Positions 12,207-22,962 of a stretch of DNA of 64,000 nucleotides are shown in pieces (within the stretch, counting starts at the first letter, position 1; the number at the start of each line of letters is the position of its first letter). A program made the position numbers and the translations under genes. The notes below the pieces were generated by a model. That model was given only the letters and a program-made list of their open reading frames with translations. It was not told where the DNA came from and made no database searches. Source of the stretch: Rhynchopus sp. YZ270_cl-10 (Eukaryota > Euglenozoa > Diplonemea > Diplonemida > Diplonemidae); contig OZ037872.1 in NCBI GenBank assembly GCA_964035575.1, positions 806,001 through 870,000 of the forward strand, in the 5' to 3' direction.

Positions 12207-13202
12207 ATGGAGTCGATGCTCTTGGCATTGTTGATACGGACGTGGTACGGATTTTTATCATTTTTGGAGACGGTTTTTTTCCACGATAGAAATGAGAACT
12301 TATTCGAAGAATCCACTAAATTCCATGAATTGAAGCTCGGTTTTATGTTCATGTTTGCTTTTATCTTCATACGCGAGTATATCTTTGGGAAGCTGATGGT
12401 CGAACGCATGGGACAGTACCTTGGGGTGATGGTCGATACTATAGCGCTGAAGCTGGTGAACCAGTGGGTGTCGTTGCTTATGCATGTTTTTTCGACGTTT
12501 TATGGGGTTATATATTTGAGCCAAGAAGACTGGTTTCAAAAGTGGCTCTCTGGGGTGCCGCAAGTTCTTTACGCAGGTCTGGTAGAAGGGGGAGGTGTGC
12601 CCATGAGCATGCCCTTCAAAGTATTTTACAACATGCATTTGGGCTACCAGCTGCACGCATTGCACTTCACCATACAAGAAGGACAGTACTTTACTGCGGA
12701 TAGAAGGGCTGACTACCGACAAATGCTAATGCACCACGTGATCGCTGTCGCGTTGATCTCATTTTCTTACTGCTTAGGGTACGTGAGGTTTGGTGTGCTG
12801 ATTATGGTAAGCCACAATGTCAGCGATATTGTTGTCTGTGTGACAAAGACAGCGAAGCTGCTTGGCTGGCAGCGAATGTCGATCCATCTTCTCCCCTTTA
12901 TGATAATCACCTGGCTCATCACACGCCTAATCTTCTTCCCTATCTGTGTGATAAAGGAGGTGCTCATGATCCCAATTTTTTCTATTCCTGTACTTCACGT
13001 ACTGCCATTGTTGCTCTGCAATGCTGGTCTGCTTGTTCTACTGGGACTGAACATTTTTTGGTTTATAAAATTTCTGCAAATGGCAGCGAACGCAATTCTC
13101 TCGGGAAGTTCCCTTGACGTAACGGAAAGCGTAGCAACAAACAACATGGCTGACAAATACGGTGTGTGGAACCGACAACGGTGGTGGCAAGTCGGCAGCT
13201 AA
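12207..13202 (+). CDS. Ceramide synthase (LAG1/TLC family)
   Basis: This is a predicted 331-residue multi-pass membrane protein of the TLC/Lag1 family, which joins fatty acyl-CoA to a sphingoid base in the ER to make (dihydro)ceramide. The Lag1 signature is visible: the adjacent histidines H176-H177 in QMLMHHVIAVALISFSY, then LIMVSHNVSDIVVCVTK, matching the family's HH and H-D-x-S/A-D region. Hydrophobic segments span most of the protein, with a long one near residues 265-290. I chose the ATG at 12207 because upstream in-frame sequence does not resemble the family. The frame is open further up, so a longer N-terminus cannot be excluded. Length is a little under the 340-420 residues usual for the family. 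No intron is needed. The ubiquitin-like/WD40 gene follows 840 bp downstream on the same strand. Confidence 0.85.
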   Translation: MESMLLALLIRTWYGFLSFLETVFFHDRNENLFEESTKFHELKLGFMFMFAFIFIREYIFGKLMVERMGQYLGVMVDTIALKLVNQWVSLLMHVFSTFYGVIYLSQEDWFQKWLSGVPQVLYAGLVEGGGVPMSMPFKVFYNMHLGYQLHALHFTIQEGQYFTADRRADYRQMLMHHVIAVALISFSYCLGYVRFGVLIMVSHNVSDIVVCVTKTAKLLGWQRMSIHLLPFMIITWLITRLIFFPICVIKEVLMIPIFSIPVLHVLPLLLCNAGLLVLLGLNIFWFIKFLQMAANAILSGSSLDVTESVATNNMADKYGVWNRQRWWQVGS

Positions 13203-14042
13203 CCTCTCCTTTTTTTTCTCTTGTGCTTTTCATCCGGATGGCTGGCATGTACGTGGGGCAGTCAGAGGTGCCTGCATCTATAACTATTCCACTCTTTTTT
13301 TCCTCTTCTCTCACCAGTGTTTTTTTTTTTTTATTCCCAGGATTCGGTTTTTCACGCCTGTGCCTAACAGTTGTTTGTTCTTCCAACTTCCCCCTCTTTT
13401 CTGCTAGTATTAGAGAGGATCACATGTCTGCACCTTTTTTTAAACACTTCCACATTCTGGAGGTCCATAATATGTGTTGTGCAGGTAGCATCTCATTTTT
13501 GCACTTTAGTATTTTTTATTTGGTGTGGAGTCTAAGGGTACTACACCTCCACAGTGACACCTCTTTTCCCTTGCATACACGTTGGGATGGCGTTACAAGC
13601 ATCGTGGGAAGTCCTTGAGGCCGCGCTGTACGAACCAAAGCATCAAATCCCCGAAGGGGGGTTCTGAACGATATCTCCCGTTTCGTTGCCCCGACGAGCG
13701 GCAGATGGGGGGCATGTATAGTGCATATGTTAATGCTAAACACGAGATGTGCAGGCATATTTATCTTTCAAGTTTTCTTTTAAAAGCTTTCAAAAACTTT
13801 AAAAAACAAAATAAAACAAATAACTCGGGCAGTGGGGTGGGATAAATGAGAAAAAGAGAAGAAAAAAAAGCGACGAACATCATCTTTCGAACTACCCTTT
13901 CACCCTTCATCAGCTCACCCACATTATCCTACAGAAACACTGGAACCCAACTCAACCGTATTCTTTTACACATACATTTATTTGTTGGCCTCCGCCAAAA
14001 TATTTTTGCTACACTGGCCCTCTCCGTCTTCCTCCGTTAGCG
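13203..14042. other. Spacer, T-rich
   Basis: This stretch has no supportable gene. It holds T-runs, an A/T-rich stretch at about 13780-13840, and one ATCTTTCAAG plus T-rich motif near 13760 that recurs elsewhere. A pyrimidine-rich tract with AG at about 14015-14039 precedes the next start codon. Confidence 0.6.
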
Positions 14043-15167
14043 ATGGAGGTAACAGGGTCGTTGCAGAGCACAGGGCGCCACTGCGTTGTCGAGGTGCAGC
14101 CAGATGACACAATCCTACAACTTAAACGGAGAATCTTAAAGGAGCTCCTCCCTGGGGCGCAGGTAGACAAGCTGCGTGCACGCCTCCAAGGCTCGAATGG
14201 CGTCTTCCACGACGAGGACCAGGTGTCGAATATCGAGCTCGAGGACGGAAGTGCACTTGAACTCATTCCCGCCACCGCCAAAGTCTGTGCACCAAACTAC
14301 TATGAGTCTGACCAGCGCGACACACCAACATGCATCGCAATAGACCCCACAGGCCTTGTCTGTGCAGCCGCCTACAAGCCAGGCTACATCAACATCTACG
14401 ACACAGAAACCACAGAAACCCGACAGCGGCTAGACTCTGGCGTTGAGCTTCACTCCCTTGTGTTCTCGGAGTGCTCGCGGTGGCTTGTCTCTGGCGCTGC
14501 AATGCGACCCTCGGCAATCATGGTGTGGGACTGGGAGATCGGCTGGCTGGTCAAAACTCTTGCAGGACACGACCAATCCGAGCGTGTGCAGGTCATGTTT
14601 TGCGGCGAGTTTGTTATGTCCAGTGCATTAGACCGTACACTCAAAGTGTGGTCGATCGAAACTGGTGTGCATATTGACACTCTGCACGAAACCATGGGAG
14701 ACGTGGCGTGTGTGGTGTCTGCTGGTGACATGCGGGTGATGTCTGCAACCTCCTCGTTTGGTCTCCGTGTCGACAACATTGAAACGGGTGAGTGCGAGTG
14801 CCACCTTCTTGGGCACAGCCGATCGATCAATGCAGTTGCGATCAGCCAGTACTTCGATACCGCGGCATCGGTTGCGGACGACATGACGTGCAGGATATGG
14901 TGTCTGGAGGGGCATGTGTGTGTCAAAGTGATTACCTCCTCTTGCGTATATGCAAGCGTAGCGTACTCGGCTGGCCACGTGGTTGCAAAGACCGACATTG
15001 CTGACCTGCTGATCTACGAGAAAGGCACTGGCGTTGTGCGCACAGTTCTTCTTGGACGGCAGGCCGGGAAGGGCATCCTCTTCTCCCCCTGTGGGTGCTG
15101 GCTCTTTCATGTTGAAGGTACGCGTGTCTATGTCAACGCCTTTGACGCAGTGTTATCTCTTGCGTAA
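14043..15167 (+). CDS. Ubiquitin-like domain and WD40-repeat protein
   Basis: This is a 374-residue protein encoded in one exon. Residues about 5-75 look like a ubiquitin-like fold: VEVQPDDTILQLKRRIL fits the first strands and helix, and the stretch ends in ALELIPA. From about residue 95 to the end the sequence reads as a beta-propeller with degenerate WD40 blades; visible signatures are IMVWDWE, LKVWSIETG, DNIETGECECHLLGHSRSI and CRIWCLEG. WD40 propellers are protein-binding scaffolds, and a fused ubiquitin-like module suggests a link to proteasome or ubiquitin biology, but no specific orthologue is recognised. The ATG at 14043 starts directly before the ubiquitin-like domain. The protein appears complete, with no signal peptide or membrane segment. 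Confidence 0.75.
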   Translation: MEVTGSLQSTGRHCVVEVQPDDTILQLKRRILKELLPGAQVDKLRARLQGSNGVFHDEDQVSNIELEDGSALELIPATAKVCAPNYYESDQRDTPTCIAIDPTGLVCAAAYKPGYINIYDTETTETRQRLDSGVELHSLVFSECSRWLVSGAAMRPSAIMVWDWEIGWLVKTLAGHDQSERVQVMFCGEFVMSSALDRTLKVWSIETGVHIDTLHETMGDVACVVSAGDMRVMSATSSFGLRVDNIETGECECHLLGHSRSINAVAISQYFDTAASVADDMTCRIWCLEGHVCVKVITSSCVYASVAYSAGHVVAKTDIADLLIYEKGTGVVRTVLLGRQAGKGILFSPCGCWLFHVEGTRVYVNAFDAVLSLA

Positions 15168-17053
15168 AAGAGCACCAACCTGCGGAGGATGCAAGGGTTT
15201 GGGGAGTTGGGGAAAAACTCGAACTGCATTTTGTCCATTGAGGGGAAGGGTGTGTCGGGTTGTTGTTCAGGTCACAGTTGATGACCTGTGCGCGTTGGGG
15301 AGGGGAAGGAAGGGTCATCTATTTGTTAGATAATATGTGCGAGTGTTTGAAATGCGAGAGTGTCCCTACATAAAAAAATGTTTTTACGAAAATGAGTTGA
15401 ACCTGTCTCAAACCATGACGTCATTGCGAAAGCCACTAAAGTGGCGCTTGGGGTGTATAGGGTTAACGGAAGAAGAAGAAAAAACTTTTTCCCCTTGGCG
15501 AACGCCTTGTTAGCAAATATTTTCATCGTTGCGCCAAACAGATTATTCATCTTTTTTGGCTGCGTTTAACGCAGAAAATGGCTTTTATTAAATGAACAAC
15601 CACATGCAGTCATAATTTGTGCTTTCTTTGCACCTACAGTTTCAACGTAGGCCTGCTCCTGCAGCATACGCGAGGTGACTCCACCTCGCCAAAGCTACAA
15701 ACCACCGCAGTGACACCGAGGTGTCGCGTTTTTGGTGATATGGTGGAGCCGAACGTTCTCCTCTCAGTCAGAACGGTCAGTCCTCGTGTTTTTTGGCTCG
15801 AAATACAATTTGCATTGTACTCCAAAGATCATCAAGACGTGTTTTCCCAACCTCCAGGACCATAAATAGGAGATGTGGTATCTCTAATTCACCTGCTTTT
15901 TCTTTTTTTTTTCAGGGGGGGGGTTTTTTTTTGCATACTGTGAATAGCAGATATAGGAACACCCATATATCTCCTCTTCCCTGCAAGAACAGGCCAAAAT
16001 CCGATATCTCAACCCTTATCTCCTATTCACCCCAATATCTCTTATCCCCCCATAGACGTGTGTGCACAAGTGTATTCATCTTTCAACTTTCTCTAGTTTT
16101 TGTTGGCACAGTGTTTGAAGGATTTGTTGTTTCCCCCCCCAGCAGTGGATGGAGTCATCGTGATCACGAACTAGACTCTTTGCCAGCATCAACAGTGTTT
16201 GCTGTAACAAAGATTCCTGCATCGTTCCTCTTTGACTGGCGTGGTTCTGGGAAAGCGCAAGAGGAATATGTTCTTTTGTGAGGTCGACGGTAGCATCAGC
16301 TTTCCCCACCCCCCCATGTGAATTGACGGTGCATCTCACGTTGTGCGGGGTTGGACTCTTTTTTAAACCCAATTTTGTTGGTGCTGGGTGTGTTCTCTTG
16401 TTGTGTACATTCATCTTTCAAGTTTTTTTTTTTTGTTTGTTTCTTGGTGAGTGGCACCCAAGGATGTGCTCCCTAAAGCTACATTTTCTTTTTTTCTTTT
16501 TTAACCAGCACCTGCGTCCGACTATGAACGGTGATGCGTTGGCGCTTTCAACTCTTCTTCTTCTCCTTCTGTTTTTTTTTCTCTTTTTTGACACCCCCCC
16601 ACAATTTTGATTTTCGCCGTGCTTTACTCCACATAATATTCATATATCCCTCTATTTTTTGACAGTAAACGCCGACTTTCCCCCCCTCCCTCCTGGCTTC
16701 ACTGGGAAGGGATTTTCTTTGCAGTAAATCTTTCATATCGTGCTTTGCGTGTGGGCACGCGAGGCAGGTCTCACTGAGGAGATCCTTGAGAGTTTCATGG
16801 TGTTGGGTGCGAAAAGCAAGATCAACAGGAAATCGGGCTTCATGTCATTAAACTATTATCACGTCTGCTTTCAGAGCGATTTGCTGTTGAAAGAAGATTG
16901 GATAGGGTGGAAAACAACCCACCCGAGTTTTAGAAATTTCTGTTTGATCTGATACTTCCACCCTCTCCGTTTGGCTTTAATTCAGTGTCTGTTCTGTACA
17001 CATCTTACTTCGTTGTTTTTTTTTATTTTTATTTTTTTTGTGTTTTTTTGTAT

Positions 17054-17086
17054 GGTGACCTAACGCATGGCTTAGGTTCATTTTAC
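17054..17086 (+). repeat. Dispersed hairpin motif, copy 1
   Basis: GGTGACCTAACG and GGCTTAGGTTCAT are separated by a short loop. The stem is imperfect compared with the CTAAGC/GCTTAG consensus. Confidence 0.6.
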
Positions 17087-17589
17087 TAACTTTTTTGTGT
17101 TGCATTTGTTTTATTTTATTTGTTTCCCTTACAAAGGATACCTAGATCCTAATTGTCTCATATCTGCCACACCCTTAACGATGAGGTGCGCCATTTGCAA
17201 GTACTTCCTCACCTTTTAGGTGATATTTGAGTAGTCGGAACCTGCCTATTAGTGGGCTATTGTCGATGCATCAAAAAGTACCATAACAGTTGGCCAGAGT
17301 TTTTTATTTTTATTTTTTTAAAAACCACAAAATGGATGTAGGACCGTATCGTTGGGGGGTCCACGCGGTGCACCGGTCAGACACGCAAGGTACACTGTCA
17401 TGAGAAGGCTCTTTGTATTTCAATTCAATTTTTTTTGGGAACATTTTTGTTGATCCCTCTCCCATTTGCTTTCGATTTATTGAATGAATGCATGCATATG
17501 TTGAAATACTGTTTGGGTTCAGTCGCAAGAGCGTGTATCGTGCAGACGAAGACAGAACTGTTGCTGCGCGATAACGAATGTGATCAAAA

Positions 17590-17636
17590 GGTGACAAAGC
17601 ACAAGAGGCTTAGGGTCATCTAATGAACTTTTCTTT
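17590..17636 (+). repeat. Dispersed hairpin motif, copy 2
   Basis: GGTGACAAAGCACAAGAGGC continues into TTAGGGTCATC, then TAATGAACTTTTC and a T-rich run. The order matches the other copies: GGTGA, stem, TCATC, AACTTTT. Confidence 0.7.
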
Positions 17637-18442
17637 CTTTTTTAAAACACCCTCTGTCCCTCTTTTGCCACCCCCTCAAATTCCATCTAATTATGTTCCC
17701 TTATAAGGGTTCCAAGGTCTCAACCCCACTGTTCCGATACTACACTGCGCCTGGTAATTACACTGCGACTTTGAACTCGTGCTCAATCCTGAAGTTCCCA
17801 AGCGTAGGCCTATTGTGGGAAAGATGTGTGTTGCTCCAGTGGGACACTTCCATGTTTTAAAGATGTGTGCATGAGAGGTCTACCCATCTTTCAAGTATTT
17901 TTTAAAGTATGTCGCAACCCTGCTGTGCAGGGACAAAAGGGTTTATGATAGTGTGACAAACTTTTCTTTGATCAAACAAAGGCATTTTTTTTTATCAAGC
18001 CTAAAAAAAAAATATTTATTGTGTTGAGGGAACTGTTTTTGCTACAGTTTTTCTGCACCCTGAGGTTGGGTTCCTTCAATATTCTAAAGGACGGTTGGAA
18101 TGACGGTCGGGAGGGGATCCAACAAAGGGAAAACAAAAGGTGGCCTGAAGTGAGGGTTTATCCCCTACCTCTCATTGTTGGAACCCTTATTGATCAGCAG
18201 TTGTGGAGAAGTGGATACGTGTCGTGAAGAGCATCCCAGAGGTGCCTGTGCAATTAAATAGTATTAAGATACAGTCAAATATTCGAAGAATTCTTGTACA
18301 GCTTCGTTAGTTTATCGTTTTCTTTTTTTTTTTTTCTCTTCGTACCAACGAAAACAATCATCTCCCCCCTTTCATTCTCATCGTCACAACGCTTGAACAA
18401 AAGCAAATACAGCAAGCCGCTTCTTAACAGTTCGAGAAACAA

Positions 18443-19362
18443 AAGGGAGAATAAAACGCAGACGTCCCCATACGACCACCGCGGGGATGAGCTGTACCTG
18501 TCTTTCCCAAGATGTTGATGTCTCTTCTCTGCTGGAGAAGTCACCCCACACAGCAACCCAACCACATGATGACAGACTTAATTACCATCATACACTCTCG
18601 TTCTTCTGAGGCTGGTCCTTTGCGGATTGATGTATAAGTTTATCATGCTTCTGCAATTCTGAACCATCTTCTTTGTTTGCATACCAAAAGAGCAACATAA
18701 CACAGCGACGTGTAATGATACACGGTTGTCTGCCACCTCGTTGGCCCAAGAGAATGCAAACCACGTTGCAAGCTTCTGAAGCAACAATTCCACTTTCGAC
18801 AACAACAAAAGGGAGAATAAAACGCAGACGTCCCCATACGACCACCGCGGGGATGAGCTGTACCTGTCTTTCCCAAGATGTCTCTTCTGCTGCACATGGA
18901 CTCCTTTCACATGATGACAGACTTAATTACCATCATACACTCTCGTTCTTCTGAGGCAGGTCCTTTGCGGATTGATGTATAAGTTTATCATGCTTCTGCA
19001 ATTCTGAACCATCTTCTTCGTTTGCACACCAAAAGAGCAACATAACACAGCGACGTGTAATGATACACGGTTGTCTGCCACCTCGTTGGCCCAAGAGAAG
19101 GTTGCGACTGTTTTTATTTGTTTTTATTGCTTCAAACATGATGACTGAAACTATTTGGATTCCTCTTCGCGAAAGTGCAGCAATGTACCTTCATGAGCGT
19201 TGCTTTGTTTCGTATAAATACAACACCTCTGATCAGTTCTGCTGCACATGGACTCCTTTCACCACATGATGACAGACTTAATTACCATCATACTCTCGTT
19301 CTTCTGAGGCTGGTCCTTTGAGGATTGATGTATAAGTTTATCATGCTTCTGCAATTCTGATT
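18443..19362. repeat. Cluster of about 2.6 units of a dispersed 350-370 bp repeat
   Basis: The segment that begins GGGAGAATAAAACGCAGACG occurs at about 18443 and 18812. A 100-bp segment running from ACATGATGACAGACTTAATT to TATCATGCTTCTGCAATTCT occurs at about 18560, 18907 and 19263, so the region is made of tandem, partly rearranged units. The same segments recur at 44208-44786 with high similarity, including the middle part CTTCAAACATGATGACTGAA. No protein match or RNA-gene signature is recognised. This may be an unclassified non-autonomous transposable element or a small tandem repeat family. Confidence 0.85.
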
Positions 19363-19489
19363 CGTTTTTGACACTACAGTTTTCCTCCCCTCCGATGTCA
19401 TCGGTCATTTGTACCTTTTATGACACTTGCCCATATGCTTTCAGTTCACACGCCACATCAGAGGACACAACAATAAGGTTTGGGGTACA

Positions 19490-21095
19490 ATGGAGAGACC
19501 GGGTAAGATTGCGAGAACAGGGGACATGTCCGATATAGGTTCGCTGCGCTCTGGCTTTGGCGAAAACGACAAGCTGTCGACTGCCTTCTCCGACGCTTTT
19601 GCTGAGGCCACAAAGGTTTGTACAGACACCTGCATGCATCACAACACCTCACTCGCTTTGATCCCCGCTGTCGTTTGACGTTTCTTTTTTCTTTTCGGGT
19701 TCGCAAACCCTCTTTTTTCAAGGGTGGCCAAACTTTTTTTTGGTCGGTGTAACAGGGTTGGAAAAAAAGTACGCACACACTCAAAAGAGTTACATGAAAA
19801 GTTACGTAGACTACACCCACAAGGTGACTGGTCGTAACATTTAATCTACTATTATCCTCCGCTTCGCCCCGTTACAGGAAAGTTTCAAGCATGTCCCGGC
19901 GCTGACCCAGATGAAAGATTCCAGAAACACACGCACTGGGACAACAAACATCGGACTCATGAAAATTGACGACAGGAAGCTGCGGGCTTGCACCCAGTGC
20001 AAGCTGCTTAAAACCCTTGCACAGTTCCAGGTACGTCCCTCTCATTCCCTCTCATTCCCTCTCATTCCCTCTCATTCCCTCTCATTCCCTCTCATTCCCT
20101 CTCATTCCCTCTCATTCCCTCTCATTCCCTCTCATTCCCTCTCATTCCCTCTCATTCCCTCTCATTCCCTCTCATTCCCTCTCATTCCCTCTCATTCCCT
20201 CTCATTCCCTCTCATTCCCTCTCATTCCCTCTCATTCCCTCTCATTCCCTCTCATTCCCTCTCATTCCCTCTCATTCCCTCTCATTCCCTCTCATTCCCT
20301 CTCATTCCCTCTCATTCCCTCTCATTCCCTCTCATTCCCTCTCATTCCCTCTCATTCCCTCTCATTCCCTCTCATTCCCTCTCATTCCCTCTCATTCCCT
20401 CTCATTCCCTCTCATTCCCTCTCATTCCCTCTCATTCCCTCTCATTCCCCTTTTGTTACACCTTTCAACTTTTCTACCACCAAATCCGCATGAGATGCGG
20501 TCATTTTCCCCCATTTTGTCTCTCTCTCTCTGCCTTATCAAAATCCTGAGATTTTATCTTTCAATCCATCATAAAATAAGCGATTAGACAACCAAATCCA
20601 CTCTTTTATATGAACCCCACCAAAATTGGTTCACACAATACACAAGATTTGGCCTAGCGACACAAAACACCCACATCTTTTCTTCTATAGGAAGGGGGCT
20701 GCGATAACTGCAAGACTGTGATGCACAAGGAGGACGATTTGATGAAGCATACTACTCTCAACTTTGAGGGAATGGTGTGCATTTGTACAGGGTACCGGAA
20801 GGATAGTTGGGTTTGCAGGTGGCAGGGGATTACGCGCCAGCACCTTGTTTCAGGTGCATATGCCGTGTCGATTGTGAACCGTGACGACGACGACGAAAGC
20901 GATGATGGACCCCTCATAAAGGATGAAGAGGCGTCCTTCAACGAAGACGACTACAGGTCGCATGCCGACGAAGGCTCGGTAGCTGACTCCATCGCCCCCT
21001 CCGCCGCCGTCACCAACTTCGTTGAAACAGAGCTCCTTGGCGTAAAAGACGAGCCAGGCTTGAACGATGTGGATAGCACATTGCCCAACTCATAG
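19490..21095 (+). CDS. Transcription elongation factor SPT4
   Basis: This is Spt4, the zinc-binding partner of Spt5 (DSIF), which promotes RNA polymerase II processivity in the nucleus. Three exons, all joined in phase 0: 19490-19615, 19878-20030 and 20691-21095, giving 227 residues. Donors GTTTGT and GTACGT pair with acceptors TTACAG and CTATAG. The Spt4 core is clear: LRACTQCKLLKTLAQF supplies the first CxxC, EGGCDNCK the second, and NFEGM, DSWVCRWQ and GAYAVSI match the conserved body. The second intron separates the two halves of the zinc finger. Unusual are an N-terminal extension of about 75 residues before the core and an acidic, disordered C-terminal tail of about 70 residues; typical Spt4 has only 100-120 residues in all. 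An in-frame ATG at 19427 could lengthen the N-terminus. The second intron carries a 10-bp minisatellite. Confidence 0.9.
20041..20450. repeat. 10-bp minisatellite, 41 units, inside the second SPT4 intron
   Basis: CTCATTCCCT is repeated 41 times; the last unit ends in C. No other difference is seen between units. The array begins 10 bp after the intron donor. On the minus strand it places a GGG run every 10 bp. Confidence 0.98.
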
Positions 21096-21249
21096 CCCCA
21101 ACAACACACCCTCCCCCACCACCGATCGAACGATCTACCCTCCACTGGAGGTAATCTACCCTCCTTGAAAGAAAAAAAAGCCCATTTTTTCCTACCTTTC
21201 CTAACTTCTCTTTTCCCTCCCAAATTTTCCCCCTAAATCAACACAGAGT

Positions 21250-22756
21250 ATGGGTACCCCTGAGGTCTTCGTTGGGCCGTATATTGTGAAGGAGACTCTC
21301 GGGTCGGGGGCGATAGGGAAGGTTAAAAAAGGGTTTCATAGGCAAACTGGAGAAAATGTGGCGATTAAAATTGTGAGGAAGTCTGTGATTCAAGAGAATG
21401 TGGAGGTGAGGAATCGGGTTGAGCGGGAGATTAAGATTATGAGGCTGTTAGACCATCCGAATGTACTGAGGTTGGTGGATGTGTTGCAGACGAATACACA
21501 TCTGTTTATTGTAACGGAGCTTCTAGAGGGTGGACAACTGTATGAGTTCATGCAGCGACAGCCTACCTTTGGCGACGCAGATGTCTTCCGCTTCTTCTAT
21601 CAGCTCATCACAGGGCTCGCCTTCATGCACTCCCGCAGCATCTGCCACCGCAACATCAAACTCGAGAACATGCTTCTCGATAGCGCAGGCAACCTCAAAA
21701 TTGCGGACCTAGAAATGGCCTCTGCCATCCCTGCTGGGCGCTATCTAGAAACGTTCTGCGGGTCACCACACTATGCTTGCCCCGAAATTGTCACCAATAA
21801 TACTTACGTATGTCCCCTATTTTGCAGATTTTTGCAGATTTTTTTTTTGGAGTGTAAAGAGGTTTTGGAATGAAGGTTTGTTTAAAAATATGTCTCAATT
21901 AGTGGTTCCGATTCAATAGCTAATTTCCGCGGTATTGTGGGTTATGTGGGTTATGTGGGGGATGTTTTTTTTGGTATGATTGATATGACAAAATCAATTT
22001 CAGCCCCTTTGAAAGTACGCTTGAATTCCTCTAATTTCGGTGGACCACAATATGACATTTTTCGTGACTAAGCCCCTACTAAATTTATCTATTCTTCCTT
22101 TTTTCCCATCCAGCTGGGGACGGCGGCAGACGTCTGGTCGTCTGGTGTGCTGTTGTACGCTCTTGCCACTGGGACAATCCCCTTCAACGCACCTACAATG
22201 GAAGGGCTGTACGAGAAGATCCAGGTAGGGGAGTTCTACACACCACCCGACATGCCGAACGACCTGAAGGACCTGCTCTCGCATATGCTTGAGGTCAAAG
22301 GGGAAGACCGCATCTCCATCGCTGACATGCAGAGTATGTTTCACTTCACATTCTCTTTCCCCCCCTGCCCCTCCTAAGAATCCTGAAGCAACATCGTGGT
22401 TGCAATCTCGTAGTCTATAAAATATTTTCTCCCCTACCCCGAGATCGGATATTTGCTGTACAGTTTCTTTTCCAATAAGCAATAACCAATACTTCAGGTG
22501 GGTTTGATAAACGCACCCCACTGAGTGTCTCTCCGTGGTGGTCAAAACATAAAGGCAATCCTGAATGTTATAGTTTGTTAATAAGCAACCTGTTTGTCTG
22601 GTGTGTGATGAGATATTTTGCATTTTCCCTGTTATAAAGGCTTCTCTTTATTACCCCTTTGAGGGTTTTATCGTACGTTGTAAGGCTCTATCATATCACA
22701 TCCCCTTCCCTACAGATCACCCGTACTGGCTTAATAGAATGCATCTCGTTCGATAG
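21250..22756 (+). CDS. SNF1/AMPK-like pseudokinase
   Basis: Three exons, 21250-21807, 22114-22333 and 22716-22756, give a 272-residue protein that is almost only a kinase domain. The first junction is phase 0. The second falls after the first base of a codon and rebuilds DMQNHPYWLNRM, the family's usual C-terminal helix ending. The glycine loop LGSGAIGKV and VAIK lysine (K40) are intact. The catalytic loop reads HRNIKLEN instead of HRDLKPEN, so the catalytic aspartate is asparagine (N135). The DFG motif reads DLE (D153 kept, F and G replaced), and APE reads CPE. GTAADVWSSGVLLYAL and the lobe around it resemble the SNF1/AMPK group. Phosphotransfer is probably lost or very weak, while ATP may still bind. 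A scaffold or allosteric role is inference. The myosin gene starts 206 bp downstream. Confidence 0.8.
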
Positions 22757-22860
22757 AAATGTACAAACGGCCCCAACTATTTACAAAAAAAGAAATATTT
22801 AGATTGTTCCCCTTGCGGGTTAGAGTTATAAGCAAATGAATCCCCCTACCACCACTTTGC

Positions 22861-22909
22861 AATCTACACTATGTTTCCTCTTGTTTCCCCCCAGTATTTA
22901 CCTCCTCAG
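22861..22909 (+). promoter_or_regulatory. Putative trans-splice acceptor upstream of the myosin gene
   Basis: A pyrimidine run (TTTCCTCTTGTTTCCCCCCAG, AG at 22893-22894) and a second AG (CCTCCTCAG, ends 22909) lie 54-69 bp before the myosin ATG. Tract plus AG near the start codon is what trans-spliced genes show in Euglenozoa. Similar arrangements precede the genes at 32462, 41097 and 51488. No spliced leader is seen in the window, so this is inference. Confidence 0.35.
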
Positions 22910-22962
22910 GTTGACACACACAAAGCCCAGTTGGCGGCTCGAACCTATAACAGCCGTTCAAG

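Larger units (their letters stand above)
15168..18442. other. Long spacer with dispersed short motifs
   Basis: I find no gene with recognisable protein features in these 3.3 kb. Present are T-runs, two copies of the dispersed hairpin (17054 and 17590), several ATCTTTCAAG-plus-T motifs (about 16081, 16410 and 17886), and a TGCGTCCGA..ATGAACGGTGA motif at 16513 that recurs at 37247. An open stretch at 16740-16952 has somewhat protein-like composition, but no domain or splice context supports it. Confidence 0.5.

Noticed and set aside
13614-13720. Possible tRNA-like fold around CCCCGAAGGGGGGTTC
   Set aside because: The hairpin is short, and no acceptor stem or anticodon arm can be placed.
16740-16952. 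70-residue frame with protein-like composition
   Set aside because: No start context, splice partner or domain; kept only as a note in the spacer entry.
18443-19362. LTR-like direct repeats about 100 bp long
   Set aside because: The repeats recur at regular spacing as tandem units, and no reverse transcriptase, capsid or other element gene is present; no LTR or virus-like element is supported in this window.
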